Positions 1-8,650 of a stretch of DNA of 64,000 nucleotides are shown piece by piece. Numbering within the stretch: the stretch's first letter is position 1; the number at the start of each line of letters is the position of its first letter. Source of the stretch: AC-32 sp963754265 (GTDB lineage Bacteria; Actinomycetota; Thermoleophilia; Gaiellales; Gaiellaceae); assembly GCA_963754265.1 (NCBI GenBank), contig CAVWFB010000003.1, positions 248,001-312,000 of the forward strand, in the 5' to 3' direction. The position numbers were made by a program, and so were the translations under genes. A model generated the notes under the pieces. It saw only the letters and a list, made by a program, of their open reading frames with translations. It ran no database searches and was not told the origin of the DNA.

Positions 1-7
1 AACCATG

Positions 8-28
8 TTTCCCCCGCGAGCCCCCTTC
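8..28. repeat. C-run intergenic motif, copy A
   Basis: A short motif of two C-runs separated by CGCGAG lies in the leader region of ddl. A close relative occurs at 15453-15477 and a looser one at 82-102. Read on the minus strand it is a pair of G-runs. Function is unknown. It may be a small dispersed repeat or simple compositional convergence in a GC-rich genome. Confidence 0.35.
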
Positions 29-81
29 TTCTACCGGCATCGCCTCGGCTCCGCCGAGGATCGCTCTTGGAGGCACCTCCC

Positions 82-102
82 GGTTCCCCCCAGGCCCCCT
101 CC
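82..102. repeat. C-run intergenic motif, copy B
   Basis: This is a second, looser copy of the GGTTCCCCC...GCCCCCTCC pattern, 36 bp before the ddl start codon. It matches the copy at 15453 in the first C-run and in the spacing to the second. It could affect the ddl leader, but nothing in the sequence proves this. Confidence 0.3.
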
Positions 103-137
103 ACACGTCCGCCCACGGAAATGAGGAGAACGACGGT

Positions 138-1151
138 ATGAAGAAGCGCGTACGCGTCGCCGTGCTCATGGGGGGCCGCTCTTCGGAGCACGAGATCTCG
201 ATCGCCTCGGCGCGCTCGGTCCTGGACGCGCTCGACCCCGAGCGCTACGACGCGGTCACGGTCGAGATCGGGCGCGACGGCCGCTGGGAGCTCGGCAGCG
301 GCGAGGACGGCACCGTCGCGGAGACGCTGCCGGTCCCTGCAGCACAGGTGCCGGCGACCCTCGGGGACGTCGACGTCGTCTTCCCGGTCCTGCACGGGCC
401 CTTCGGGGAGGACGGCACGGTGCAAGGGCTGCTCGAGCTCGCGGGAGTGCCGTACGTCGGCGCAGGCGTCCTCGGCTCGGCGCTCGCGATGGACAAGGAC
501 GTGTTCAAGGCGGTGATGCGCGACCGAGGCGTGCCGGTCACGCGCAACATCACCCTCCGTACGGGGCAGAGCCCCGAGAACCCGTTTGGGTATCCGGTCT
601 TCGTCAAGCCGGCCCGGCTCGGGTCTTCGGTCGGGATCTCCAAGGCCGGCTCCGACGAGGAGCTCACGGCCGCCGTCGAGCTCGCCTTCCAGCACGACGA
701 CAAGGTGCTCGTCGAGGAGTTCGTCGACGGAATCGAGGTCGAGTGCGGCGTGCTCGGCAACGACCGGCCAATCGCTTCGCTTCCGGGAGAGATCGTCTCG
801 CACGGGTTCGGCGGGGCCGACTGGTACGACTACTCGGCCAAGTACGACGAAGGCGGCATGGACCTCATCGTGCCGCCCCGCCTCGAGCCGGAGACGGTCG
901 AGCGCGTCCAGGAGCTCGCGGTGCGCTCCTTCGTCGCGGGCGAGTGCGAGGGGATGGCGCGGGTCGACTTCTTCGTACGCGAGGACGGCGAGGTGCTCCT
1001 GAACGAGCTGAACACGATCCCGGGCTTCACGGCGACGAGCGTCTACGCGAAGCTTTTCGAGGCGTCCGGCGTGCCCTACCCTGAGCTCGTCGACCGGCTC
1101 GTGCAGCTCGCGCTCGAACGGCACGAGCGCAGGTCGCGCCTGCGCTACTAG
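138..1151 (+). CDS. ddl: D-alanine--D-alanine ligase
   Basis: This enzyme joins two D-alanines with ATP in the cytoplasm to make the dipeptide of peptidoglycan precursors. The 337-aa product has normal family length. Residues 9-20 carry the N-terminal LMGGRSSEHEIS signature, followed by HGPFGEDG and the ATP-grasp body (VFVKPARLGSSVGISK, then ELNTIPGFT near the C-terminus with the metal-binding Glu/Asn). The ATG is preceded by a GGAGAA ribosome site. The stop codon overlaps the convergent kinase stop in a shared CTAG. Identification is secure from the motifs. Confidence 0.95.
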   Translation: MKKRVRVAVLMGGRSSEHEISIASARSVLDALDPERYDAVTVEIGRDGRWELGSGEDGTVAETLPVPAAQVPATLGDVDVVFPVLHGPFGEDGTVQGLLELAGVPYVGAGVLGSALAMDKDVFKAVMRDRGVPVTRNITLRTGQSPENPFGYPVFVKPARLGSSVGISKAGSDEELTAAVELAFQHDDKVLVEEFVDGIEVECGVLGNDRPIASLPGEIVSHGFGGADWYDYSAKYDEGGMDLIVPPRLEPETVERVQELAVRSFVAGECEGMARVDFFVREDGEVLLNELNTIPGFTATSVYAKLFEASGVPYPELVDRLVQLALERHERRSRLRY

Positions 1152-2618
1152 CTCTTCGCGTTGACCTGGTTGACGTGCACGGCGTCGTGGCCGCCGAGGT
1201 CGGTGATCCAGACGACGTAGTACCGAGCGGCCTGCCCGCTCACGGTGAAGTCGGTACGGCCGCCGACTGTCGAGGAGCCGGAGACCGGGCTGAACGGCCC
1301 AGAGCGCGAGGAGCCCGACTCGATCTCGGCCGTAAAGCCGGGGGTGTCGCTCTGCACCGTCACCTTCGAGACCTTCTTCGCGGACCCCGCATCCAGGACG
1401 AGCCCGACGCCCGCCTTCGTGAAGCTCTGGTAGTGCTCGGTCGTCCAGAACGTTGCCGGGTTGCGGTCGGTCGCGAGGCGGACGTCCTCGTCGTGCTCGT
1501 GCTGGTCGCCGAACGGGTCGTAGGCGGCGACCCCGCTGAGCGTGACGGGCTTGCCCGACGTCCCGCTCTTCTTGGCGCCGACCGCCTCCTTGATCCTCTC
1601 GCCGGAATCGGTGAACGTGAAGACCGCGGCGAGAATCCCCGCCAGCACGGCGAGCCCGGCGAGGAGCATGATCAGCGGCCAGACGCTCGGCCGCTCTGCC
1701 GGCGTGCGTGGCGGCCGGGAGCCTCGCCGTCGGCGCCGAGGCGCGACGACCATCGTCTCGGCGGCCGACGAGGTCGCGGCGCCGTCCAGCTGCGCCAGGC
1801 AGTCGCCGAGCCCCGAGCAGAGCTCGTCCATCGAGCGGAAGCGGTCGCGTGGCTCCTTGGCCATCGCACGCCGAACGACCGCATCCACGCACGGCGAGAG
1901 CTCGGGCCGCCGCTCGCGCACGCTCGGGCGGCGGCTCGTTGATGTGGCGCATCGCGACGGCGACGAAGTTGTCGCCTCTGAACGGCACCTCGCCCGTCAA
2001 CAGCTCGTAGAGCACCGCGCCGAGCGAGTAGACGTCGCTCTGAGCGTCCACGCGGGAGCCCCGAGCCTGCTCGGGCGCGATGTAGTCGCTCGTGCCCATC
2101 ACCGTTCCGGTCTGGGTCAGACCGCCGTGCACGTCGAGAGAGCGCGCGATCCCGAAGTCGGTCACCTTGGTGTCGCCCCCGTCGTTCAGAAGCACGTTCT
2201 GCGGCTTCACGTCGCGGTGGACGAGGCCCTGCTCGTGCGCGAAGCCGAGAGCGCGGGCGACCTGCAGCGCAAGCTCGATCGCGTCCCGCTCGCGCAGCGG
2301 CCCCTCGCGTTCGACCAGCGCCTTCAGGTTCTCGCCGTCGACGTACTCGAAGACGATGTACTGGCGGCCGTCCTGCTCGCCGCGGTCGATCACCGTGACG
2401 ATGTTCGGGTGCGAGAGCTGCGCCACGGCCCGGGCTTCGCGCCGGAAGCGCTCGACCTGCTCGCCGTCGGCGAGAAATCGCTGGTGGAGCACCTTGAGCG
2501 CCACGTCGCGCTCGAGCAGCCTGTCGTGAGCGCGATAGACGCTCGACATGCCCCCTGTGCCCACGAGCTCTTCCAGCTCGTAGCGCTCCGCGATCAGCTC
2601 GCCGACCACGACCGGCAT
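1148..2618 (-). pseudogene. Membrane Ser/Thr protein kinase with discoidin-like sensor, frameshifted
   Basis: Translating from ATG 2618 gives an Hanks-type kinase: GTGGMSSVY glycine loop, ALKVL lysine, HRDVKPQN catalytic loop, DFGIA and APEQ. The frame breaks near 1934-1940, after the INEPPP segment of the C-lobe. The second frame (from about 1921 down to 1148) carries the rest: RRAMAKEPRDRF, a basic linker, one membrane helix (about PLIMLLAGLAVLAGILAAV), then an extracellular domain resembling discoidin/F5-8C folds (ATDRNPATFWTTEHY). Dropping one C from the CCC run restores the usual EPPPSVRERRPEL, so a single extra base explains the break. Typical actinobacterial kinases carry PASTA domains here, so a carbohydrate-binding-like sensor is notable. 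It could be a real null allele or a sequencing error. Confidence 0.85.
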
Positions 2619-2638
2619 TCTGCCCGTGCTACGAGTCG

Positions 2639-3961
2639 CTAAGCGAGCGAGGCGTCCAGGGCCTGCTCCCAGACGTCGAGAGCCTCGTCGAGCTCGGCAT
2701 CCGAGACCACGAGCGGGCACAGCACGCGGATGCAGTTCGAGTAGATCCCCGACTTGAGCAGAAGCAGACCGCGCTCGGCGGCGGCCTCGACGATGGCCGT
2801 CGCAACCTCCGGCGCCGGGTCCTTCGTCTCGCGGTCGTGAACGAGCTCGATCGCCAGCATCGCTCCAAGCCCGCGCACGTCGCCGACCGCATCCCAGCGC
2901 TCTTGCCAGGACGTCATCCGCGTGCGGATCGTTTCGCCGATCGCCCCCGCGCGCTCGCTCAGGCCCTCCTCCTCGAAGACATCCAGCACGGCCAGCGCGG
3001 CGGCCTGCGCGACAGGGTTGCCGACGTAGGTGCCGCCGATCGCCGAGTCGCCGGGCGCGTCCATGATCTCGGCCTTGCCGATCACCCCGGAGAGCGGCAG
3101 ACCTGCCGCGATCGACTTCGCAACGGTCACGAGGTCGGGCTCGACCTCCGCGTGCTCGATCCCCCAGAGACGGCCGGTGCGCCCGAAGCCGGTCTGCACC
3201 TCGTCGACGACCATGACGATTCCATTGTCGTCGCAGATCCTCCGCACGCCCTGGAGAAACTCCGGGGGCGCGACCACGAAGCCGCCCTCGCCCTGAACAG
3301 GCTCGACGACGATTGCCGCGACGCTCTCGGCTGCGACCTGCGTGATGAGCGCTCGCTCGAGCGCCTCGAGCGCCTCGACCGCACTGGGCCCGCGGTAGGC
3401 GTTCGGGAACGGCACACGGTAGACCTCCGGCGCAAACGGGCCGAGCCCCGCCTTGTAGGGGTGCGTCTTCGAGGTGAGGGTCATCGAAAGCAGCGTCCGG
3501 CCATGGAAGGCGCCCTCGAAGCCGATTACCGCCGGGCGCTTCGTGTACGAGCGAGCGAACTTGATCGCGTTCTCGACGGCCTCGGTGCCCGCGTTGAAGA
3601 AGGCGGCCTTGGCTGGCTTTCGAACCGGCGCCAGCTCGCAGAGCCGCTCGGCGAGCGTCACATAGACCTCGTACGGGACGATCGTGAAGTCCGTGTGCGA
3701 GAAGCGCGCGAGCTGCTCCTGGGCGGCGGCGACCACCTGCGGATTGGAGTGACCGACGTTCAGGCACCCGACGCCGCCGGTGAAGTCGATGAAGGTGTTG
3801 CCGTCGACGTCGGTGAGCGTGGCCCCGCGGGCCTCGTCGACGACGACCGGCAGGAAGATCGAGAGCGGGGCCGCGACCACGCGCTCCTTCCGCTCCAAGA
3901 TCGCCTTGGACTTGGGCCCCGGGATCGCCGTCCGGAGCTCGATCGCACGCGTCACCGCCAT
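2639..3961 (-). CDS. gabT: 4-aminobutyrate--2-oxoglutarate aminotransferase family
   Basis: This is a class III PLP-dependent aminotransferase that moves the omega-amino group of GABA (or a related omega-amino acid) to 2-oxoglutarate. Visible features are GTEAVENAIKFAR, AFHGRT, VDEVQTGFGRTG and the Schiff-base lysine in VAKSIAAGLPLSG. I place the start at ATG 3961 (MAVTRAIEL), because the 12 residues upstream to 3997 are not family-like. The product is about 440 aa, the normal length. It stands alone between the kinase and a putative glycoside hydrolase. Exact amino-donor specificity cannot be read from the sequence. Confidence 0.88.
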   Translation of the reverse strand: MAVTRAIELRTAIPGPKSKAILERKERVVAAPLSIFLPVVVDEARGATLTDVDGNTFIDFTGGVGCLNVGHSNPQVVAAAQEQLARFSHTDFTIVPYEVYVTLAERLCELAPVRKPAKAAFFNAGTEAVENAIKFARSYTKRPAVIGFEGAFHGRTLLSMTLTSKTHPYKAGLGPFAPEVYRVPFPNAYRGPSAVEALEALERALITQVAAESVAAIVVEPVQGEGGFVVAPPEFLQGVRRICDDNGIVMVVDEVQTGFGRTGRLWGIEHAEVEPDLVTVAKSIAAGLPLSGVIGKAEIMDAPGDSAIGGTYVGNPVAQAAALAVLDVFEEEGLSERAGAIGETIRTRMTSWQERWDAVGDVRGLGAMLAIELVHDRETKDPAPEVATAIVEAAAERGLLLLKSGIYSNCIRVLCPLVVSDAELDEALDVWEQALDASLA

Positions 3962-4018
3962 TGAGCTGACGATAGCGCAGCGGGCGGTCGAATGCATACG
4001 TGAATAACGATCATTCAG

Positions 4019-5206
4019 TCAGGGCTGGAGCACGGGCGTGGTGTATAGGCCCTCCGGGTTCCAGAGGAGGAACCCGCGCGTGTGCAGGCCACGAGCAGCC
4101 GCGACCTGCGCCAGGACGTCCTCTTCGTCGTAGGTGCGCCCGAGGGAGAAGTCCTGCAGCCAGGGCGTCAGCCTCGCCTTCCGGCCTTCGAGCGCACGCT
4201 GGAAGTCCTGTAGCGACCGCGTCACCGTCTCACCCGGCGCGGCGTTGGGGTCGGAGATGCCGTACTCCCCGGAGCTGAAGTGGGACGGATAGACCATCGG
4301 GTAGACGGCGTCGACATAGCGCGAGACGCGGCGAGGCAGCTGTCCGATCCCGAGATCCCGGTTCGCCGAGAGACCGAACACGTCGACGGAGACGCGCGCC
4401 CCGAGCGGATGCAGACGCTTTCCGGCGTACTGCACGAAGGCCGGAATCGTCCAGCGCATGGACTGCGCGTGCGTGCCCGGGTAGCGGATCAGCGAGATGT
4501 CGCCGTCGCTCGGAAAGCGCACGTAGTCGAACTGGATCTCGTCGAAGCCCGCCTCGACTGCGGCTGCCGCCAGGTCGACGTTGTACCGCCAGACCCTGCG
4601 GTCGTACGGGTTCGTCCAGGCGAGACCGCCGTTCGTGTGCCAGATCGACCCGTCGCTCGAGCGGATCGCGAGATCAGGGCGTTTCTCGGCGAGGACCGGA
4701 TCCTCGAAGGTGACGATGCGCCCGATCAGGTAGGCGCCGTGGTCATGGACCTGCCGAGCGACCTGCTTGGCCTTGTAATAAGGCGCAGCCGCGCCGGTTT
4801 GCCTGGCGAGCGGGACCGAGGAGGGCACGAAGCCGACCCGCCCGTTCTCGTCCTTGACGTCCAGCTCGATCGCGTTCAACCCCGGCGTCGCCAGGTACTC
4901 GTCCAGCTTGCCTGGAAGCGAAGCCAGGCCCATCGTCACGTGGACACCGCGGATCTCGTCCGGCACTTCGCGGCGTGGATGGACAGGCGCGTTCTGCGAC
5001 GCTGCCGCAACTGCGCTCGTGCCCTTGCTCGCCGACTCGTGTCCGCCTCCGACCGCCCGTGCGCCGAGCGTGATGCCGGCCGCGAGCGCGAGAAGCACGC
5101 ATCCTGCCACCGTGCGCCGGCGCCGGACCTGCCGCCGCCGCTGCTGGCGGTGGCGCTCGCGGGACCGAGCGTGCGGGTCGGAATCGGCCATCGAAAGGGA
5201 CGACAA
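4019..5206 (-). CDS. Membrane-anchored putative glycoside hydrolase (DUF4015/GHL family)
   Basis: The protein is 395 aa. Residues 1-35 are very basic, a single hydrophobic helix follows (about 36-50), and the rest lies outside the membrane. The outer domain is TIM-barrel-like with motifs of the putative glycosyl hydrolase family PF13200: IRGVHVT, NAIELDVKDENG, LIGRIVTFEDP, FDEIQFDYVRFPSDG and DAVYPMVYPSHF. The acidic residues in FDYVRFPSDG are likely catalytic by analogy. The start is uncertain; ATG 5191 (MADSDPH) is as good as 5206. Substrate is unknown; a cell-wall or surface glycan is plausible. Confidence 0.8.
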   Translation of the reverse strand: MSSLSMADSDPHARSRERHRQQRRRQVRRRRTVAGCVLLALAAGITLGARAVGGGHESASKGTSAVAAASQNAPVHPRREVPDEIRGVHVTMGLASLPGKLDEYLATPGLNAIELDVKDENGRVGFVPSSVPLARQTGAAAPYYKAKQVARQVHDHGAYLIGRIVTFEDPVLAEKRPDLAIRSSDGSIWHTNGGLAWTNPYDRRVWRYNVDLAAAAVEAGFDEIQFDYVRFPSDGDISLIRYPGTHAQSMRWTIPAFVQYAGKRLHPLGARVSVDVFGLSANRDLGIGQLPRRVSRYVDAVYPMVYPSHFSSGEYGISDPNAAPGETVTRSLQDFQRALEGRKARLTPWLQDFSLGRTYDEEDVLAQVAAARGLHTRGFLLWNPEGLYTTPVLQP

Positions 5207-5299
5207 GCATAGGCCGTTGCAGGGAATCCGGCCGGCAAAGACCCATGGGGCGGCTCCCCCGAACGGCGAGCGGGGGCAGCCACCTTAGAATCGGCCCTC

Positions 5300-5860
5300 G
5301 TGGTCCTCTCCGACCGGACGATCAGGCGCCTCCTCGAGGAGGATCGCATCGGCATCGACCCGTACGACGAAGCGCTCCTCCAGCCCTCGAGCGTCGACGT
5401 GCGCGTCGACCGCTTCTTTCGCGTCTTCCACAACGCCCGCTACCCGTACATCGACGTCAAGCAGCCCCAGGAGGAGCTGACCGAGCTCGTCGAGATCGAC
5501 GACGAGCGGCCGTTCATCCTGCACCCGGGGGAATTCGTGCTCGGCTCGACCCTCGAGCGCGTGCGCCTGCCGGACGACCTGGTGGCGCGCCTCGAGGGCA
5601 AGAGCTCGCTCGGGCGGCTCGGCCTGCTGATCCACTCGACGGCCGGGTTCATCGACCCGGGCTGGGACGGCCACGTCACCCTCGAGCTCTCGAACGTGGC
5701 CAACCTGCCGATCACGATCTACGTCGGGATGAAGATCGGTCAGCTCTCGTTCGTCCAGCTGACCGAGCCGGCGGAGACGCCATACGGCTCGGGAAACCTG
5801 GGCTCCAAGTACCAGGGCCAGCAGGGGCCCACGCCGAGCCGCTACTGGCAGAACTTCTAG
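5300..5860 (+). CDS. dcd: dCTP deaminase, probably bifunctional dCTP deaminase/dUTPase
   Basis: This cytoplasmic enzyme deaminates dCTP, and in the actinobacterial type also hydrolyses the dUTP, giving dUMP for thymidylate synthesis. The 186-aa product starts at GTG 5300. It shows EGKSSLGRLGLLIHSTAGF, the catalytic glutamate in HVTLELSNVANLPI, and the C-terminal SKYQGQQGPTPSRYWQNF, which is very close to the Mycobacterium tuberculosis bifunctional enzyme. It is monocistronic, with a convergent neighbour that overlaps its stop. Confidence 0.93.
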   Translation: MVLSDRTIRRLLEEDRIGIDPYDEALLQPSSVDVRVDRFFRVFHNARYPYIDVKQPQEELTELVEIDDERPFILHPGEFVLGSTLERVRLPDDLVARLEGKSSLGRLGLLIHSTAGFIDPGWDGHVTLELSNVANLPITIYVGMKIGQLSFVQLTEPAETPYGSGNLGSKYQGQQGPTPSRYWQNF

Positions 5861-6729
5861 CCGCGCAGGACCGCGCAGACGAGCTGGAGCTCGACGATCG
5901 AGGCCGTCTGCGCGTCGTTCTCCACCGACCAGCGACCCCCGGTCGTGATCGCCGCGGAGCCCTGCACCGTGTGGTGCGCCGACCGCACGGCGTATCCGGC
6001 CGCCAGCGAGACCCAGCCCTTCGGGCAGACGTGCGTGAACTGCTGCGTCCCCGGTCCGGCCAGATCCCGGAAGGTGGTGATCTTGATCGCGAGGCGCTCG
6101 GGCTTGGCGCCGGCGGGGCGGACGACGGTCAGGCAGTTGCCATACAACGTCACCTTCTGGGCGCTCGCCGAGCCGTTGAAGACGACGAACGAGAACCCGC
6201 CCAGGTGCATCGACGCCTTGCGGATGCTGATGCCGGCCGCTGCTCCGGGGGCATACGGCCGGCCGCGGTGCGACGGCGAGCGGTCGAACCCGATCCCCGC
6301 CGGAGCCGTGCGCGACGGGCAGACGAACTCGAACGCACTCGACTGCCCCGGAAGCACCTTTGCGGTGAGCCGCACCGGCTTCTGCTTCAAGGTCAGGCGA
6401 GGCTTCGCGGCCGATGAGCTGACCCTTCGGCACGAGACGACGACGGTCACTCTCTGGCCGCCGTTCGTGACCGGGTTTCCGAACCGGAATGCGTACGCAC
6501 GCAGTCCGGCCGGACGGATGCCGAGCAGGGTCACTCCCGGCGCGGGGTCGGAGACCCCTGCACTCGTCGCGAGGTAGCCCGGGGCGCAGGTGACCGCGAA
6601 GCTCGTGATCGCGTTCGCCGGCAGAGCCTGAGAATGGAAGAGCGCCGGGGCGAGGACGACCTGGGCGAGCGACGACGGCGCGGCCAATGCAGCCGCGACC
6701 GTAACCAGCACGATGACCCACTTACGCAT
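5857..6729 (-). CDS. Secreted protein of unknown function
   Basis: The 290-aa product begins with a clear signal peptide (MRKWVIVLVTVAAALAAPSSLA) and probably ends as an exported soluble protein. The mature part has two similar halves, each with a pair of cysteines in a beta-rich context (FAVTCAPGYLATSAGV ... VVSCRR; FEFVCPSRTAPAGIGF ... YGNCLTVV; FTHVCPKGWVSLAAGY). This suggests repeats of a small disulfide-stabilised unit of roughly 90 residues. I do not recognise the family. Its 3' end overlaps dcd by 4 bp, tail to tail. Confidence 0.7.
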   Translation of the reverse strand: MRKWVIVLVTVAAALAAPSSLAQVVLAPALFHSQALPANAITSFAVTCAPGYLATSAGVSDPAPGVTLLGIRPAGLRAYAFRFGNPVTNGGQRVTVVVSCRRVSSSAAKPRLTLKQKPVRLTAKVLPGQSSAFEFVCPSRTAPAGIGFDRSPSHRGRPYAPGAAAGISIRKASMHLGGFSFVVFNGSASAQKVTLYGNCLTVVRPAGAKPERLAIKITTFRDLAGPGTQQFTHVCPKGWVSLAAGYAVRSAHHTVQGSAAITTGGRWSVENDAQTASIVELQLVCAVLRG

Positions 6730-6782
6730 TCGCCGCAGTACCTCTCACGACCCTACAACAGGAGGATCGTAGAATCGAGGGC

Positions 6783-7676
6783 GTGATCCTGGTCACCGGC
6801 GGCAACGGCTTCGTGGGCCCGAAGATCGTGCGCGCGCTGCGCGCGCGAGACCTCCCGGTGCGGGCTCTGGTGCGCCGGCCGGGTGAACGCTCGGCGGCGA
6901 CCCTCGCGGCCTGGGGCTCGGAGCTCGTTCAGGGAGACATGACGGATGCGGAGAGCCTTCGCCGCGCTGCGGACGGAGCCGAAGTCGTCGTCCACCTCGT
7001 CTCGATCAGGCAGGGCTCCGACGACGACTTCCGGCAGGTGATGGAACAGGGGACACGCGATCTCGTCGCGGCCGCGAAAGACGCCGGAATCCGGCGCTTC
7101 GTGCTGATGAGCGCCCTCGGAACGAGCGAGGAGACGAAGGATCTCGTGCCCTACTACCGCGCCAAGTGGCAGATGGAGCAGACCGTCCAGAGCTCGGGCG
7201 TCGAGCATGTGGTCTTCCGCCCGAGCTTCGTCTTCGCCGGCGACGGCGGGATCCTCCCGACCTTCACGAAACTGGCACGGGTCGCCCCCGTCACTCCGAT
7301 CATCGGCTCGGGCACCCAGCGCATTCAGCCCATCTGGATCGACGACGTCGCCGCCTACTTCGCGGCTGCGGTCGACAAGCCGGAAGCGGCGAACCGCATC
7401 TTCGAGCTCGGCGGGCCCGACGCCGTGAGCTGGAACGAGTTCTGGCAGCGGCTGAAGCGCGAGCTCGGCCAGCGCCGGCCGAGCATCCACGTGCCGATGG
7501 GTCTGATGCGGCTGAACGCCCTCGTCACCGAACGACTCCCGGGAAACGTTCCCCTGACGCGGGATCTGCTGACGATGCTGGAGCACGGGGACAACGTCGC
7601 CTCGAACGACGACGCGGCCCGAACGTTCGGCCTGCCTCTCGCTCCGCTCGACGAACAGCTCCGCCGCGCGACCTGA
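6783..7676 (+). CDS. NAD(P)-binding epimerase-like protein (complex I NDUFA9-like)
   Basis: This is an atypical short-chain dehydrogenase fold of 297 aa. The Rossmann motif VTGGNGFVGPKI is at residues 4-15, with DMTDAESLRRA and FVLMSALG further on; YYRAKWQMEQ replaces the classical YxxxK context. Such proteins resemble NDUFA9/YbjT-type NAD(P)H-binding proteins and often act on quinones or have unknown substrates. The start is GTG 6783. The stop lies beside a terminator that serves the opposite strand. Function beyond cofactor binding is not determinable. Confidence 0.8.
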   Translation: MILVTGGNGFVGPKIVRALRARDLPVRALVRRPGERSAATLAAWGSELVQGDMTDAESLRRAADGAEVVVHLVSIRQGSDDDFRQVMEQGTRDLVAAAKDAGIRRFVLMSALGTSEETKDLVPYYRAKWQMEQTVQSSGVEHVVFRPSFVFAGDGGILPTFTKLARVAPVTPIIGSGTQRIQPIWIDDVAAYFAAAVDKPEAANRIFELGGPDAVSWNEFWQRLKRELGQRRPSIHVPMGLMRLNALVTERLPGNVPLTRDLLTMLEHGDNVASNDDAARTFGLPLAPLDEQLRRAT

Positions 7677-7709
7677 AAAAGAACGAGGGCCGCACGACGG
7701 CGGCCCTCG
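7675..7709 (-). terminator. Intrinsic terminator for the minus-strand O-methyltransferase/small RNA unit
   Basis: A perfect 10-bp stem (7700-7709 with 7684-7693) closes a 6-nt loop, and on the minus strand it is followed by TTCTTTTTC (7683-7675). The T-rich tract exists only on the minus strand, so it terminates transcription coming from the methyltransferase side. It also overlaps the stop codon of the convergent plus-strand gene. Confidence 0.85.
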
Positions 7710-7717
7710 ATTCCGGT

Positions 7718-7899
7718 TACCAGCGCTGTAGTGGTAGAGGCGCTTCCGACCGGTCGATGCTGCTACCGGCGGCGCGTGTTCGCGAGCCCCCCACGCTGGC
7801 TAGGCGGTTTCCCCGTAGGTCCCGGGGACGGCACCTCTACCCGCTGGTACCTCCACTGCCCGTACTTGAAGAAGAATTCACTCTCGGACCACCTCCTTT
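7718..7899 (-). ncRNA. Candidate structured RNA with extended Shine-Dalgarno and 14-codon ORF
   Basis: Minus-strand RNA downstream of the O-methyltransferase. It opens at 7899-7886 with AAAGGAGGTGGTCC, which is complementary over about 14 nt to the 16S rRNA 3' tail and is an unusually long Shine-Dalgarno. A GTG at 7881 starts a 14-residue Ser/Gly/Thr-rich ORF ending at 7837. The stop lies inside a long pairing: 7842-7849 pairs perfectly with 7718-7725, and 7831-7841 pairs with 7733-7743. On the minus strand that second helix contains a G-U pair where the plus strand would have a C-A clash, which supports minus-strand transcription. The terminator follows 9 nt later. I do not recognise the RNA. 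It could be a leader-peptide attenuator, a structured sRNA, or a small-protein gene. Confidence 0.5.
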
Positions 7900-7915
7900 C
7901 CGCGGTAGCAGCACT

Positions 7916-8509
7916 CTAGCTATTGCGGAGGACTACCGAGAGCTCCAGTCCTCGATCCTGCGGGACGGTCACGCTCTCGAGCGTCGGATCCGACTGGCGC
8001 GCGCGCGAATAGGCGCCCAGCACGTCCTCGTGGGAGAGGACGTTGTCGGCGATCACGACCGCCCCCGGCTCGAGCTTCGTGCGGGCCTGAGTGAAGAGCT
8101 GCTCATATTGCTCCTTCTCGGCGTCGAGGAACACGACGTCGAAGACGTCCGCGATCTCCGGGACGACCTCCAAGGCGTCGCCGTCGATCAACTCGCACCA
8201 ATCATCGAGCCCGGCCTCCGCGACGTTACGCCGCCAGGCCTCGACCTTGGCCGGATCGTTCTCCAGCGAGAGCACGTGGCCGCCGAGGTGACGGACTCCG
8301 GCGCCGAGCCAAATCGAGGAGTACCCCCGCGAGCCCCCGATCTCGAGCACCTCGCAGTCGGTCTGGGGAGCGACGAAGGCGAACAGAAACTGCCCCGTCG
8401 TGCGGGCCACCTGGCGCGCGCGCTGATCCCTCGGAACGCCGCGCGCCCGCTCGTCGGCGTCCTCGGCTTCGAGCCGAGCGAGCACGGCCCGGACACGGTC
8501 GTCGAGCAC
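7916..8509 (-). CDS. O-methyltransferase, class I SAM-dependent (COMT-like)
   Basis: The 197-aa product has the small O-methyltransferase fold (PF01596-like). Visible features are VLEIGGSRGYSSIWL (SAM-binding motif I), HVLSLENDPAKVE (ribose-binding acid), DVVFLDAEKEQYEQLF (metal/catalytic Asp) and VVIADNVLSHEDV. Such enzymes methylate catechol-like or phenylpropanoid hydroxyls with a divalent metal; the substrate here is unknown. It appears to be co-transcribed with the structured element that begins 17 nt after its stop. Confidence 0.86.
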   Translation of the reverse strand: MLDDRVRAVLARLEAEDADERARGVPRDQRARQVARTTGQFLFAFVAPQTDCEVLEIGGSRGYSSIWLGAGVRHLGGHVLSLENDPAKVEAWRRNVAEAGLDDWCELIDGDALEVVPEIADVFDVVFLDAEKEQYEQLFTQARTKLEPGAVVIADNVLSHEDVLGAYSRARQSDPTLESVTVPQDRGLELSVVLRNS

Positions 8510-8650
8510 GCTGGGGAGCCTACTTACCCGTAAAAGTGTTCACGCGCGTGTGCATTCGGGTCCCGACCCGCCCCCCTGCCATGGCGTTCAGCCTACTTCC
8601 GGCGGGCGCACGCGTCTGTCACGTGTTCGTCTCGACTTTGTGACTTGCGC

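Noticed and set aside
7886..7899. A 16S rRNA 3' end (GGACCACCTCCTTT)
   Set aside because: No other rRNA sequence is adjacent; it is the complement of a long Shine-Dalgarno on the minus strand.
7731..7919. A 62-codon plus-strand ORF across the structured element
   Set aside because: No ribosome site precedes it, it runs antisense to a better-supported minus-strand unit with a terminator, and its composition is Cys/Arg/Trp-rich noise typical of antisense frames.
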